This document shows, piece by piece, positions 1 to 7,971 of a DNA stretch of 64,000 nucleotides (its first letter is position 1; the number at the start of each line of letters is the position of its first letter). Source of the stretch: Pseudomonas sp. MYb327 (GTDB taxonomy: Bacteria; Pseudomonadota; Gammaproteobacteria; Pseudomonadales; Pseudomonadaceae); the NCBI RefSeq assembly GCF_040438925.1, contig NZ_CP159258.1:3486001-3550000 (forward strand), given 5' to 3'. The notes under the pieces are model-generated. The model did no database searches and was not told where the DNA came from. It was given only the letters and a program-made list of their open reading frames with translations. Made by a program: the position numbers and the translations under genes.

Positions 1-1
1 G

Positions 2-142
2 GAAACGCAAGCTTCGGAACCGTTCAGTGATCGCAAAGACGCGGTATCGCGTTTGCTCGTCGAGCAGTTCCTGACCTTCCCACGGTTCTTTCTCAGCGGC
101 GGCTGGTGGCGTGCCTGGCGTGAACGCCACCGCCGTCATTGA
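2..142 (+). CDS. C-terminal end of an unidentified protein (partial)
   Basis: An open frame enters from the left edge and ends at a TGA at 140-142, giving about 46 residues. The visible tail is rich in aromatic and basic residues (FLTFPRFFLSGGWWRAW, then an Arg/His-rich end). I do not recognise the family. The stop abuts the stop of the thioesterase on the opposite strand (143), so the two genes are convergent with no spacer. The compact junction and the uninterrupted frame are the only reasons to call it coding. Confidence 0.5.
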   Translation, partial: ETQASEPFSDRKDAVSRLLVEQFLTFPRFFLSGGWWRAWRERHRRH

Positions 143-940
143 TCAGGCGAACACGGTCACCGTCTGCCGGCTCATGGCAATCAGGCGCCCTTGAGCATCC
201 CACAACTTTGCCGCCGCGTGGCCGTAGCCGTCCGCGGCGTGCTCGGTTTCAACGAGGTATTTGCACCAGTCCAGCGTGCTCAGTTCGAGCAACGGCTGGA
301 CGAATTCGATGGTCCAGGTCAGCGTACTGCCCATCGCCGGTTTCTTCAGAAACGGCATCAGCGCCGGTGGCCAGGCGTCCACCAATGCCAGGATGTGCGA
401 CTCGCTGAGCGTCTCTTCCTTCACATCACCGCGCAAACGCACCCAGCCCCCCATCTGCCGTGATGTGTTGCCGCTGAACGGCAAACCACCGACGCTCCAG
501 CGCATCGCCAGATGCCGCATGAATTCCGGCGTCACCTGTTTGATATAAGGCAATTCCTGGCAGTCGTCCCAGTGCTTCATTTCCGGGGCCGGCTCAGCGG
601 TCACGGCCACTTCCGAAGGACGCGAGGCGCCAAAGCTGCCCTGAATCAACGTCACTACCTGCCCCTTCTGCATCGCCCGGCCCAGCACTTGGCTGACAGC
701 CTTGCCTTCGCGCAACACATCGACTTCAAAACTGACTGGCACTTCAGGCTCGACCGGCCCCACGAAGGTGATCGCCAGCGAGCGCACCGGACGATCCGCC
801 GGCACCTTCGCGCGCATGGCTTCGTACTGCAAGGCGGCCACCAAACCACCAAAACTGGCGCGCCCCTGCGCCCATCCGGCCGGGATAGACAGTTCCAGCG
901 GCTGGCGGCGGACGGCATCGAGCAGATCGGAAAAACGCAT
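143..940 (-). CDS. Acyl-CoA thioesterase family protein (double hotdog, TesB-like)
   Basis: A 265-residue protein that resembles the TesB-like/4HBT_3 thioesterase family: an N-terminal hotdog half with the region GWAQGRASFGGLVAALQYEA (residues about 22-41) and a C-terminal half ending VETEHAADGYGHAAAKLWDAQG. Family members hydrolyse acyl-CoA to free fatty acid and CoA in the cytoplasm; the natural substrate here cannot be told. The ATG at 940 is preceded by GAGG on the coding strand at suitable spacing. It stands alone, with a REP palindrome upstream and a convergent gene end downstream. Confidence 0.8.
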   Translation of the reverse strand: MRFSDLLDAVRRQPLELSIPAGWAQGRASFGGLVAALQYEAMRAKVPADRPVRSLAITFVGPVEPEVPVSFEVDVLREGKAVSQVLGRAMQKGQVVTLIQGSFGASRPSEVAVTAEPAPEMKHWDDCQELPYIKQVTPEFMRHLAMRWSVGGLPFSGNTSRQMGGWVRLRGDVKEETLSESHILALVDAWPPALMPFLKKPAMGSTLTWTIEFVQPLLELSTLDWCKYLVETEHAADGYGHAAAKLWDAQGRLIAMSRQTVTVFA

Positions 941-1036
941 GAAGACCTCAAGGGCAACAAAATGGATGAACGGATCTTAACCAGCTCGCAAGGTTGGCAC
1001 AGTGGTTATTCCGGTCAAATTGACTGACAGATGAGC

Positions 1037-1091
1037 CGTGTAGAGCTGCGGCGAAGATCAAAAGATCGCAGCCTTCGGCAGCTCCTACACG
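1037..1091. repeat. REP-type palindrome
   Basis: Long imperfect inverted repeat: CGTGTAG-AGCTGC at the left is mirrored by GCAGCTCCTACACG at the right, around a GATCAAAAGATC centre. The core GATCGCAGCCTTCGGCAGC recurs at 13911-13992. It lies just downstream of the CHAD gene on the minus strand and may also act as its transcription stop. Confidence 0.75.
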
Positions 1092-1104
1092 GATCGCGAT
1101 GGGT

Positions 1105-1872
1105 TCAGGATTTGAAGCTGGCCTTGCTGAGTTTGTCGAGAACGCGGTCGGCGCGCTGTTCGGCCTCGGCCATGGTGGTTTTCCAGACGGCGACGCAGGG
1201 CTGCAAATCCGCTTCGTGCTCGGCGATGGCCAGCCATTGCCAGCAATCGTGCCAATCGCCCAAAGCGCCTTGGGCTGATTTCAGTCGTGGCAGCGCCGGT
1301 TTCGGCAGGCGATCAAGCTCGGGGTAGGCCTCGATGCCGTAGCGCACACGCTTGATCAGCAGGCGTAAACGATGACGGTCATGGGCCGGGTCGTGCAGGG
1401 CCTTGTCGAGTTTCTTCCATTGCTTGGCCAGGCGTTTCTCGATTTGCCTGCGCAGGCCCTTGAGCAATCCCTGACGCTGAGCGGCGCGAAGGAAACGCGG
1501 AAAGGCGTCGCAGATCAGCAATAACTGCGCAAGCTCGGTGCTCGCCGCCACCGCCGGATAAGCCTCGGCCATCTGCGCCATGCGCCGTTGTGCCGCTTCG
1601 GTTTGATTGTGCTGGAGCAAGTACGCCGCCAGCACTTCGCGATCACGCAACGGCGTGGTCAGATCACCGACATGGGACGCCGCCGCTTCCAACTGTTCAA
1701 CGCCGGGCAAGCCGCGCAATGGCCGTAACAAGCTGCGCATACGGCGAACCGTTGTACGCAGGTCATGCAATGCCTCAGGGTCGGTACGGGCGTTCAAACG
1801 CGCCTGACAGGCCAACAGACGTACTTCCAGGCCCAGGATATGAGCCACCAACCGGTCAATCAAGGCAGACAT
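1105..1872 (-). CDS. CHAD domain-containing protein
   Basis: About 255 residues, alpha-helical, with the conserved histidine pattern of CHAD domains: an early EALHDLRTTVRRMRSLLRPL segment (about 33-52) and later HRLRLLIKRVRYGIEAYPEL. CHAD proteins are thought to bind polyphosphate or other polyanions through His/Lys/Arg-rich helices and are associated with polyphosphate granules. No catalytic domain (CYTH) is fused. The start at 1872 is chosen because GGGAGA lies just upstream on the coding strand; an in-frame codon at 1905 has no such signal. Confidence 0.8.
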   Translation of the reverse strand: MSALIDRLVAHILGLEVRLLACQARLNARTDPEALHDLRTTVRRMRSLLRPLRGLPGVEQLEAAASHVGDLTTPLRDREVLAAYLLQHNQTEAAQRRMAQMAEAYPAVAASTELAQLLLICDAFPRFLRAAQRQGLLKGLRRQIEKRLAKQWKKLDKALHDPAHDRHRLRLLIKRVRYGIEAYPELDRLPKPALPRLKSAQGALGDWHDCWQWLAIAEHEADLQPCVAVWKTTMAEAEQRADRVLDKLSKASFKS

Positions 1873-1918
1873 TGCTTTCTCCCTGAAACGGATTACCCCC
1901 ACCAATTGCCATCATGCC

Positions 1919-2197
1919 TCAACGGCCGGCGCGAGACTCACGAATATAGAAACGTGCCTTCTCGGCTTTACTGGCGCAGCCTTCGAATCCTTCAAACTGC
2001 TGCTGGGTTTTGGCCGCGGTCAACAGCGACAGGGCTTTGGAGTAGCTGACAGTCCCGGCAAAACCTTCCGCCTTGGCCAGATCCAGTTCATGCCACGCGG
2101 CGTCCAGGTTGCTGCCGCAGCTGTCACGGTAAGCGGTTTTACCGGCGCAACCGGCAAGTGCCAGGGCAATCAATGACACACAGATCCAGGCTTTCAT
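1919..2197 (-). CDS. Small lipoprotein, function unknown
   Basis: A 92-residue protein beginning MKAWICVSLIALALAGCAG, a signal peptide with a lipobox (LAGC), so probably exported and lipid-anchored. The mature part is short, helical and charged, with further cysteines (DSCGS, FEGCAS) that could pair. The coding strand reads GAGG, then GTGATG; the ATG at 2197 has the better spacing to GAGG, though the GTG at 2200 is possible. No function recognised. Confidence 0.7.
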   Translation of the reverse strand: MKAWICVSLIALALAGCAGKTAYRDSCGSNLDAAWHELDLAKAEGFAGTVSYSKALSLLTAAKTQQQFEGFEGCASKAEKARFYIRESRAGR

Positions 2198-2418
2198 CAC
2201 TCACACCTCAAAGATAGGTCAAACATTTGTGCAGGTAGGACGGTCTGGCGCGGGAAAAGTGCCGTCCATCGCCTGCGCAACTATAGCGCCCGCGAGAATA
2301 TTTCTCTGCCGCCATGGAGTATCGAAAAAACGACGCGACCCACTCGCCGAACGACCTTAGCGATTGAAGCACGCCCCTCGATGGGTGCATTGTTGAATCA
2401 TTCGATCGAGGGCGATTC

Positions 2419-3459
2419 ATGAATAAGCGTGTCGCACTGGTGCTGGGCTCAGGTGGAGCCCGCGGTTATGCCCATATCGGAGTGATTGAGGAGATCGAGC
2501 GGCGTGGCTATGACATCGCCTGCATCGCCGGTTGTTCCATGGGTGCGGTGGTTGGCGGGATCTATGCCGCTGGCAAACTCAACGATTATCGCGACTGGAT
2601 CGAGAGCCTGGACTATCTCGACGTGTTGCGCCTGGTGGACGTCAGTTTTCGCCTGGGGGCGATTCGCGGGGAAAAAGTCTTCGGGCAGATCCGCAAGATC
2701 GTCGGCGAAATCAATATCGAAGACCTGCGCATCCCTTACACGGCGGTTGCCACCGACCTGACAAACCAGCAGGAAATCTGGTTCCAGGAAGGTTGCCTGC
2801 ATCAGGCCATGCGCGCCTCGGCGGCGATCCCCAGCCTGTTTACCCCGGTGATGCAGGGCAATCGCATGCTGGTAGACGGCGGCATTCTCAACCCGTTGCC
2901 GATCGTGCCGGTAGTGTCGAGCCATTGCGATTTGATCATCGCGGTCAACCTCAACTCCACCAACCAGCGTCACTACCAGTTACCGGTGATCCAGCGCCCC
3001 GCTGCGTTCAAGAGCCGTTTCAACAGCCTGATCAATTCCCTCGGCTCGAAAATGCCATTCCGGCGCACGCAGGCCGAGCAGTTGCTGCGGATGGAAAAGG
3101 AAGCGTTGATGGCGGAAGCCGCCGAGATCAACCCCTGGATCGAATCCGCCGAACCCGAAGCGCAACAACCGGCCGCCGCCCCTGAACGGGAAGGCGCGCC
3201 GAAATCTGCCACCGGTTCGTTCATCATCGACAACGTCGGGCCGGCGTCTTTGCTGGACTTGATCAACCAGAGTTTCGAAGTGATGCAGACATCGTTGGCG
3301 CAGTACAAGATTGCCGGGTACCCGCCGGACATCCTGATCAACGTGCCGAAGCGGGTGTGCCGCTTTTTCGAGTTCTACAAGGCGCCGGAATTGATCGCGC
3401 TGGGACGGGAGATTGCGCGGGATACACTGGACCGGTATGAAAGTGAACGGGATTCCTGA
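2419..3459 (+). CDS. Patatin-like phospholipase (RssA-type)
   Basis: 346 residues with the patatin elements: oxyanion-hole loop GSGGARGYAHIG (10-21), nucleophile elbow GCSMG with Ser40, and the DGG motif with Asp153 giving the Ser-Asp dyad. Family members hydrolyse acyl groups of lipids. The C-terminal third (from about 250) carries an Ala/Pro/Glu-rich linker and then a second conserved block (NQSFEVMQTSL) typical of the bacterial RssA-like branch. No signal peptide is seen. It is monocistronic and converges on kdpE, with a REP pair between. Confidence 0.85.
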   Translation: MNKRVALVLGSGGARGYAHIGVIEEIERRGYDIACIAGCSMGAVVGGIYAAGKLNDYRDWIESLDYLDVLRLVDVSFRLGAIRGEKVFGQIRKIVGEINIEDLRIPYTAVATDLTNQQEIWFQEGCLHQAMRASAAIPSLFTPVMQGNRMLVDGGILNPLPIVPVVSSHCDLIIAVNLNSTNQRHYQLPVIQRPAAFKSRFNSLINSLGSKMPFRRTQAEQLLRMEKEALMAEAAEINPWIESAEPEAQQPAAAPEREGAPKSATGSFIIDNVGPASLLDLINQSFEVMQTSLAQYKIAGYPPDILINVPKRVCRFFEFYKAPELIALGREIARDTLDRYESERDS

Positions 3460-3483
3460 GGTTCTCGGGTGAATCCCAGGGCC

Positions 3484-3570
3484 TCATCGCTGGCAAGCCA
3501 GCTCCTACAAGGGGTTGGCGCCGTCCAGACAATTGCGATCACTGTAGGAGTTGGCTTGCCAGCGATGGCG
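3484..3570. repeat. REP pair (inverted)
   Basis: TCATCGCTGGCAAGCCAGC-TCCTACAA (3484-3510) is followed by its inverted copy TGTAGGAG-TTGGCTTGCCAGCGATG (3543-3567). It sits between convergent genes (patatin and kdpE), the usual location for these palindromic elements. Confidence 0.85.
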
Positions 3571-3590
3571 TCCGAACGGACAACACAAAC

Positions 3591-4289
3591 CTAAACCCCA
3601 GCCTCACTCAACAACCGATACCCAACCCCCGCCTCGGTCACGATGAACCGTGGCGCGGTCGGGTCGTCCGCCAGTTTTTGCCGCAAATGCCCGACCACAA
3701 TCCGCAGGTAATGACTGTCCTCGGTATGCGTCGGTCCCCAAATATCCTTGAGCAATTGCTGTTGGGTGATGACCCGGCCCGGATGCCGTGCCAGCTGTGC
3801 CAGCACCGCATATTCCTTGCGGGTCAGCGCGACTTCGGTGTCATCGAGCAACACCCGGCGATAGGCCAGGTCCACGGTCAACGGGCCGAAGGTCAGTGCC
3901 GCTTGTTGCGCCTCACCCACCGGTGCCTGACGCAGCAGCGCGCGGATCCGCGCCAGAAACTCCTGAATGCCGAACGGCTTGGTCACATAGTCGTTGGCGC
4001 CGCCATCCAGGGCTTCGACTTTCTGCCCTTCCGCGGCGCGTACCGACAGCACCAGCACCGGCACCGTCGACCACTCGCGAAATTCACGCAGCACTTGCTG
4101 GCCGTCCATGTCCGGCAAACCGAGGTCGAGCACCAGCAGGTCCGGTTTGTTCAACGCGGCCTGTGCCAGACCTTCAGTGCCGGTGCCAGCCTCCAGCACT
4201 TTGTAGCCTTGGGAAGCGAGGCTGATGCGCAGGAATTTGCGGATTTGCGGCTCATCGTCGATGACCAAAATGGTCGCGGTCTGGCTCAT
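3591..4289 (-). CDS. kdpE: Two-component response regulator KdpE
   Basis: 232 residues: receiver domain with acidic pocket (DDE near 11-13), phosphoacceptor Asp55 in LLVLDLGLPDMDG and the conserved Lys in YVTKPFG, then an OmpR/PhoB winged-helix DNA-binding domain (about 130-230, ending GVGYRL). KdpE activates kdpFABC when phosphorylated by KdpD. The start MSQTATILVIDDEP is preferred over an upstream in-frame ATG at 4319 because it places the receiver fold at the N terminus as usual. kdpE follows kdpD on the same strand, separated by a REP pair, an unusual gap for genes that often overlap. Confidence 0.93.
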   Translation of the reverse strand: MSQTATILVIDDEPQIRKFLRISLASQGYKVLEAGTGTEGLAQAALNKPDLLVLDLGLPDMDGQQVLREFREWSTVPVLVLSVRAAEGQKVEALDGGANDYVTKPFGIQEFLARIRALLRQAPVGEAQQAALTFGPLTVDLAYRRVLLDDTEVALTRKEYAVLAQLARHPGRVITQQQLLKDIWGPTHTEDSHYLRIVVGHLRQKLADDPTAPRFIVTEAGVGYRLLSEAGV

Positions 4290-4368
4290 GGTTTCCGGTC
4301 GCAACAAGGAAAAATCCAAAGGGTATCAGGCTTCACTTTCAACGCTCAATTTTGGTTCGCAAATGGTC

Positions 4369-4463
4369 CGTAGGAGCCGGCTTGCTGGCGATGGATGCGC
4401 CGCGTTTATCCAGACCCTACGCGTCATCGTTAACGGCCATCGCCAGCAAGCCGGCTCCTACAT
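4369..4463. repeat. REP pair between kdpD and kdpE
   Basis: GTAGGAGCCGGCTTGCTGGCGATGG (4370-4394) and the inverted copy CCATCGCCAGCAAGCCGGCTCCTAC (4437-4461) can fold into a long hairpin. It lies inside the presumed kdpD-kdpE transcript and could reduce or stabilise expression across the junction. Confidence 0.9.
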
Positions 4464-4480
4464 GGGATGTATGGAGAACC

Positions 4481-7126
4481 TTAATTTTCAAAGGCAGGCT
4501 GTTCGTGCAACGGTAGGTGCAAGGTGATACGGGTGCCGCGCCCCTCGATGCCGTCGGCAACGCTGATCCGCCCGCCATGGGCGCCCACCATGCCCTGACA
4601 GATCGCCAGCCCCAGGCCGGTGCCCTGCCCGCCACGATCGCCTCGGGCGGCGGTGTAGAACATGTCGAAAATCTTCGCCCGCTCCGTTTCAGGAATTCCC
4701 GGCCCTTCGTCACTCACCGAAAAAAACAGTTCTTTGTCATCGGCACCAGCGCGCAACTGTAGACGCCCGTGGGGTGGCGAGAAACGCGCGGCGTTTTCCA
4801 GCACGTTGATCAGCGCCTGTTCGATCAGTGCCGCGTGAACGTAAAGCAGCGGCAACTCAGCCGGTACTTCAGTGCTGACTTGCAACGATGACAGCACCGC
4901 GCGCAGGCGATTGAGCGCGCTACCGACGATGTCGGCCGGCGATACCCAGTCCCGTGACAGCTTGAGTGCGCCGTGACCGAGGCGAGTCATGTCCAGCAGG
5001 TTTTGAATGTAACGGTCGAGGCGCTCGGCTTCATCGCGGGTGCCTTCGAGCAGTTCGCGACGATCCTCCAACGGGATCGCTTCGCCGAGCGCCAGCAGAC
5101 TGTCGATGCTGCCACGCATCGAGGTCAGCGGTGTGCGCAAATCGTGGGACACCGAGGCCAGCAAGGCGCTGCGCAGTTGTTCGGTTTCGCCGTGCAGGCG
5201 TGCTGCTTCCAGGTCATCCGCCAGTTGCGCCCGGGCCAGGGCTTGGGCCAGCGGTTGGCTCAACGCAGTCAACAAACGTCGACGCTGACCACTCAAGGTC
5301 TGGCCTTCCTTGGCACACACACCGAGCAACGCCAGCGGCCCGTCCTCCACCGACAACGGCCACCACCACCAGCGCCCGAACGGCAGCGTACCGGTGCCGG
5401 CGCCTGCCGGTTGATCGTGTTGCCAGGCCCAAGCGGCGGCGGCACGTTCGGCTTCGGTAAACTCCAGCGGGCCACCGGTTTCTACTTTCCAACCGCCCTG
5501 TCCATCGCGGTTGAGCAGGCACAGTTGCAGATCGTTCCAGCCTTCGAGGTGCTGGGCAGCAGCGCTGATCACCGCCTGACGGTCAGTGGCGGCGGTAAGT
5601 TTGCGCGACAGGTCGAGCAGTTCAGTGGTTTCTTCCTGGGTGTCGCGCAGCGCCTGCAATTGCCGGCGCTGACGTGCCGCGAGGTTGCCGGTGAGGGTGG
5701 CCATCAACAGGAAGAACAACAACGTCAGCACGTCTTCTTCACGCTGGATGCTGAAGGAGAAATTCGGCGGAATGAACAAAAAATCGTAAGTCAGGAAAGA
5801 CAGCGCGGCACAGGCCAGCGCCGGGCCGATGCTGCTGCGTACCGCCACCAGAAGCACGGCGGCGAGGAACACCAGCGAGATATTCGGTAGCGGCAATACA
5901 CTTCCCACCGCCTTGGCCAAAACACTGGCCAAAATTGTTGCGACCACCGCGAGCGCGTAGTCGAACCACACCAGTGAATGTGCCGGGCGTTGGCGCGGCT
6001 GATGCTGCTCGTGGTCACTGTCGAGGACGTTGATTTCCAGCCCGCGCGCATCCCTTAACAAACGTGACGCCAGGCCGCCGCCGAACAGGCGGCGGCGCAA
6101 CCGTTGCCGCGACTGGCCGACCAACACCAGGGTGGCGCGTCGTTCGGCTGCGTGCTGGATCAAGGTTTTCGCCACCTCGCCGGCCCGCAGCAGCACCACT
6201 TCCCCGCCCAGGCGTTCGGCCAGTTGCTGGGCGCTTTGCAGACGCAGTCGCGACTGCTCGTCGCCCACACTGCCGTTATCGACGTGCACCAGGCTCCACG
6301 GCAGGTGCCGACGCTGGGCGACGCGGCTGGCGTGCCGCACCAGACGCTCAGCCTGGGCATCGCCATCGACACCCACCAGTAACCGACCGCGAACCGCTGG
6401 CGCGGCCTGACCGAGTTGACGATAACCCTGGGCCAGATCGTTATCGACCTGGGCTGCGGCGGTTTGCATCGCCAGTTCCCGCAGTGCGGTGAGGTTGGTC
6501 TGGGTGAAAAACGCATCGATCGCCGCCCGCGCCTGCTCTGGCACATAGACTTTGCCGTCGCGTAGACGCTCGAGCAGTTCGCGCGGTGGCAGGTCGATCA
6601 GCAGCAGTTCGTAGGCTTCCTGCAACACCCAGTCCGGCAGGGTTTCGCGCACTTGCACGCCAGTGATGCCGCGCACTTGATCGTTGAGGCTTTCCAGGTG
6701 CTGGACGTTGACGGTAGTGAACACGTCAATGCCGGCGGCGAGCAGTTCCTGAATATCTTGCCAGCGTTTGGCGTGGCGACTGCCGGGGGCGTTGCTGTGG
6801 GCCAGCTCGTCTACCAGCACCAGTTTCGGTTTGGCGGCGAGCAAGCCGTCGAGGTCCATTTCTTCGAGCATCACGCCACGGTATTCCGAACGCACCAACG
6901 GTTGCTGCGGCAAGCCGCCGAGCAGGGCTTCGGTTTCGGCCCGACCGTGGGTCTCGACGACACCGGCGATGACTTTCGCGCCTTGGCGCAGTTGGGTGTG
7001 TGCCGCTTGCAGCATGGCGTAGGTCTTGCCGACACCGGGGGCGGCGCCGAGGAAAACCTTGAGCCGGCCACGGCCATCGCGGGGCAGGTCTGCTAATAGC
7101 GCGTCGGCGCGGCCGGAATTGCTCAT
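4481..7126 (-). CDS. kdpD: Sensor histidine kinase KdpD
   Basis: 881 residues, close to the usual KdpD size. N-terminal KdpD domain with a Walker A-like GAAPGVGKTYAML, then a Usp-like domain (about 250-370), four hydrophobic segments (about 395-490), a GAF-like region, a HisKA domain with the phosphorylated His in SVSHDLRTPLTSM (about 660) and a HATPase domain with NVLENAARFSPP, DEGPGIP and GTGLGLAIC. KdpD senses potassium limitation and osmotic stress and phosphorylates KdpE. It lies downstream of kdpC with a REP pair between. Confidence 0.95.
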   Translation of the reverse strand: MSNSGRADALLADLPRDGRGRLKVFLGAAPGVGKTYAMLQAAHTQLRQGAKVIAGVVETHGRAETEALLGGLPQQPLVRSEYRGVMLEEMDLDGLLAAKPKLVLVDELAHSNAPGSRHAKRWQDIQELLAAGIDVFTTVNVQHLESLNDQVRGITGVQVRETLPDWVLQEAYELLLIDLPPRELLERLRDGKVYVPEQARAAIDAFFTQTNLTALRELAMQTAAAQVDNDLAQGYRQLGQAAPAVRGRLLVGVDGDAQAERLVRHASRVAQRRHLPWSLVHVDNGSVGDEQSRLRLQSAQQLAERLGGEVVLLRAGEVAKTLIQHAAERRATLVLVGQSRQRLRRRLFGGGLASRLLRDARGLEINVLDSDHEQHQPRQRPAHSLVWFDYALAVVATILASVLAKAVGSVLPLPNISLVFLAAVLLVAVRSSIGPALACAALSFLTYDFLFIPPNFSFSIQREEDVLTLLFFLLMATLTGNLAARQRRQLQALRDTQEETTELLDLSRKLTAATDRQAVISAAAQHLEGWNDLQLCLLNRDGQGGWKVETGGPLEFTEAERAAAAWAWQHDQPAGAGTGTLPFGRWWWWPLSVEDGPLALLGVCAKEGQTLSGQRRRLLTALSQPLAQALARAQLADDLEAARLHGETEQLRSALLASVSHDLRTPLTSMRGSIDSLLALGEAIPLEDRRELLEGTRDEAERLDRYIQNLLDMTRLGHGALKLSRDWVSPADIVGSALNRLRAVLSSLQVSTEVPAELPLLYVHAALIEQALINVLENAARFSPPHGRLQLRAGADDKELFFSVSDEGPGIPETERAKIFDMFYTAARGDRGGQGTGLGLAICQGMVGAHGGRISVADGIEGRGTRITLHLPLHEQPAFEN

Positions 7127-7175
7127 GCTTGGGAATCTCTGTTTTCAGATGTTGATGGAGTGAATGTCATGGCGC

Positions 7176-7243
7176 CATCGCGAGCAGGCTCGCTCCCACC
7201 GGGAAATGCATTTCAACTGTGGGAGCGAGCCTGCTCGCGATTG
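7176..7243. repeat. REP pair between kdpC and kdpD
   Basis: CATCGCGAGCAGGCTCGCTCCCAC (7176-7199) and the inverted copy GTGGGAGCGAGCCTGCTCGCGAT (7219-7241). The arm sequence differs from the 4369 pair but matches the pair at 56921-57008. Confidence 0.9.
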
Positions 7244-7257
7244 GGATCGCCACCGAT

Positions 7258-7803
7258 CTACAGCTTTTCGAGTGCCAGATTCAACTCAAGCACATTCACC
7301 ACCGGCGGCCCCACCAGCGGCTGCTCAACGTGTGCATCCAACAGGTTCTGTAGCGTCGCCACCGGCACATTACGCGCCGCCGCAACACGCGCCAGTTGAT
7401 AGGCAATCGCGGCCGGTGGCAAGTGTGGATCGAGGCCGCTGCCGGAGGTGGTGATCAATGCCAATGGCACCGGCCCCTGACCGGGCACCAGCAGTTTGTT
7501 GGCGTCGTCGATCACCCGAGTTGCCAGCGCCGGGTTGCTCGGTGACAGGTTGCTCGCCCCGCTCGACACCGTGGCAAATGCACCGGCCGATGGCCGTGGA
7601 TGGAACCAGGCATCACCGACGAAATCCTGGGCAATCAGCGACGAGCCACGGACCTTGCCTTCGGCATCGTGGACCAGGCTGCCATTCGCTTGATCGGGGA
7701 ACGCAATTTGAGCCACGCCGGTGACCACCAAGGGGTAGGCCACGCCGGTGATCAGGGTCATCAGGAACAACAGGCTCAAGGCCGGACGTATCATTGTGGA
7801 CAT
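7258..7803 (-). CDS. kdpC: Potassium-transporting ATPase subunit KdpC
   Basis: 181 residues: one N-terminal membrane helix ([20 protein letters not shown]) and a periplasmic domain with the KdpC-typical WFHPRPSAG and [13 protein letters not shown] motifs. KdpC is the small subunit needed for assembly and potassium affinity of the KdpFABC pump. The start [10 protein letters not shown] at 7803 follows GAGGATGATGAA on the coding strand and fits the family; the open frame extends to 7860 but lacks a signal there. It lies downstream of kdpB with a REP pair between. Confidence 0.94.
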   Translation of the reverse strand: MSTMIRPALSLLFLMTLITGVAYPLVVTGVAQIAFPDQANGSLVHDAEGKVRGSSLIAQDFVGDAWFHPRPSAGAFATVSSGASNLSPSNPALATRVIDDANKLLVPGQGPVPLALITTSGSGLDPHLPPAAIAYQLARVAAARNVPVATLQNLLDAHVEQPLVGPPVVNVLELNLALEKL

Positions 7804-7860
7804 TTCATCATCCTCGAATTCGGTAAAAAACTGCATTCGGTCAGGTAGACCGTGGTGCAT

Positions 7861-7952
7861 TCATCGCGAGCAAGCTTGCTCCTACGGGGCGGTGTCGTTC
7901 GCGGGATTCGCGTACACCTCAAACCTTGTAGGAGCCGGCTTGCTGGCGATCG
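7861..7952. repeat. REP pair between kdpB and kdpC
   Basis: TCATCGCGAGCAAGCTTGCTCCTAC (7861-7885) faces TGTAGGAGCCGGCTTGCTGGCGAT (7927-7950). The arms are imperfect relative to each other. This is the third REP pair interrupting the kdp gene cluster. Confidence 0.8.
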
Positions 7953-7971
7953 AGTGCGAAGCTCGCCAGGA

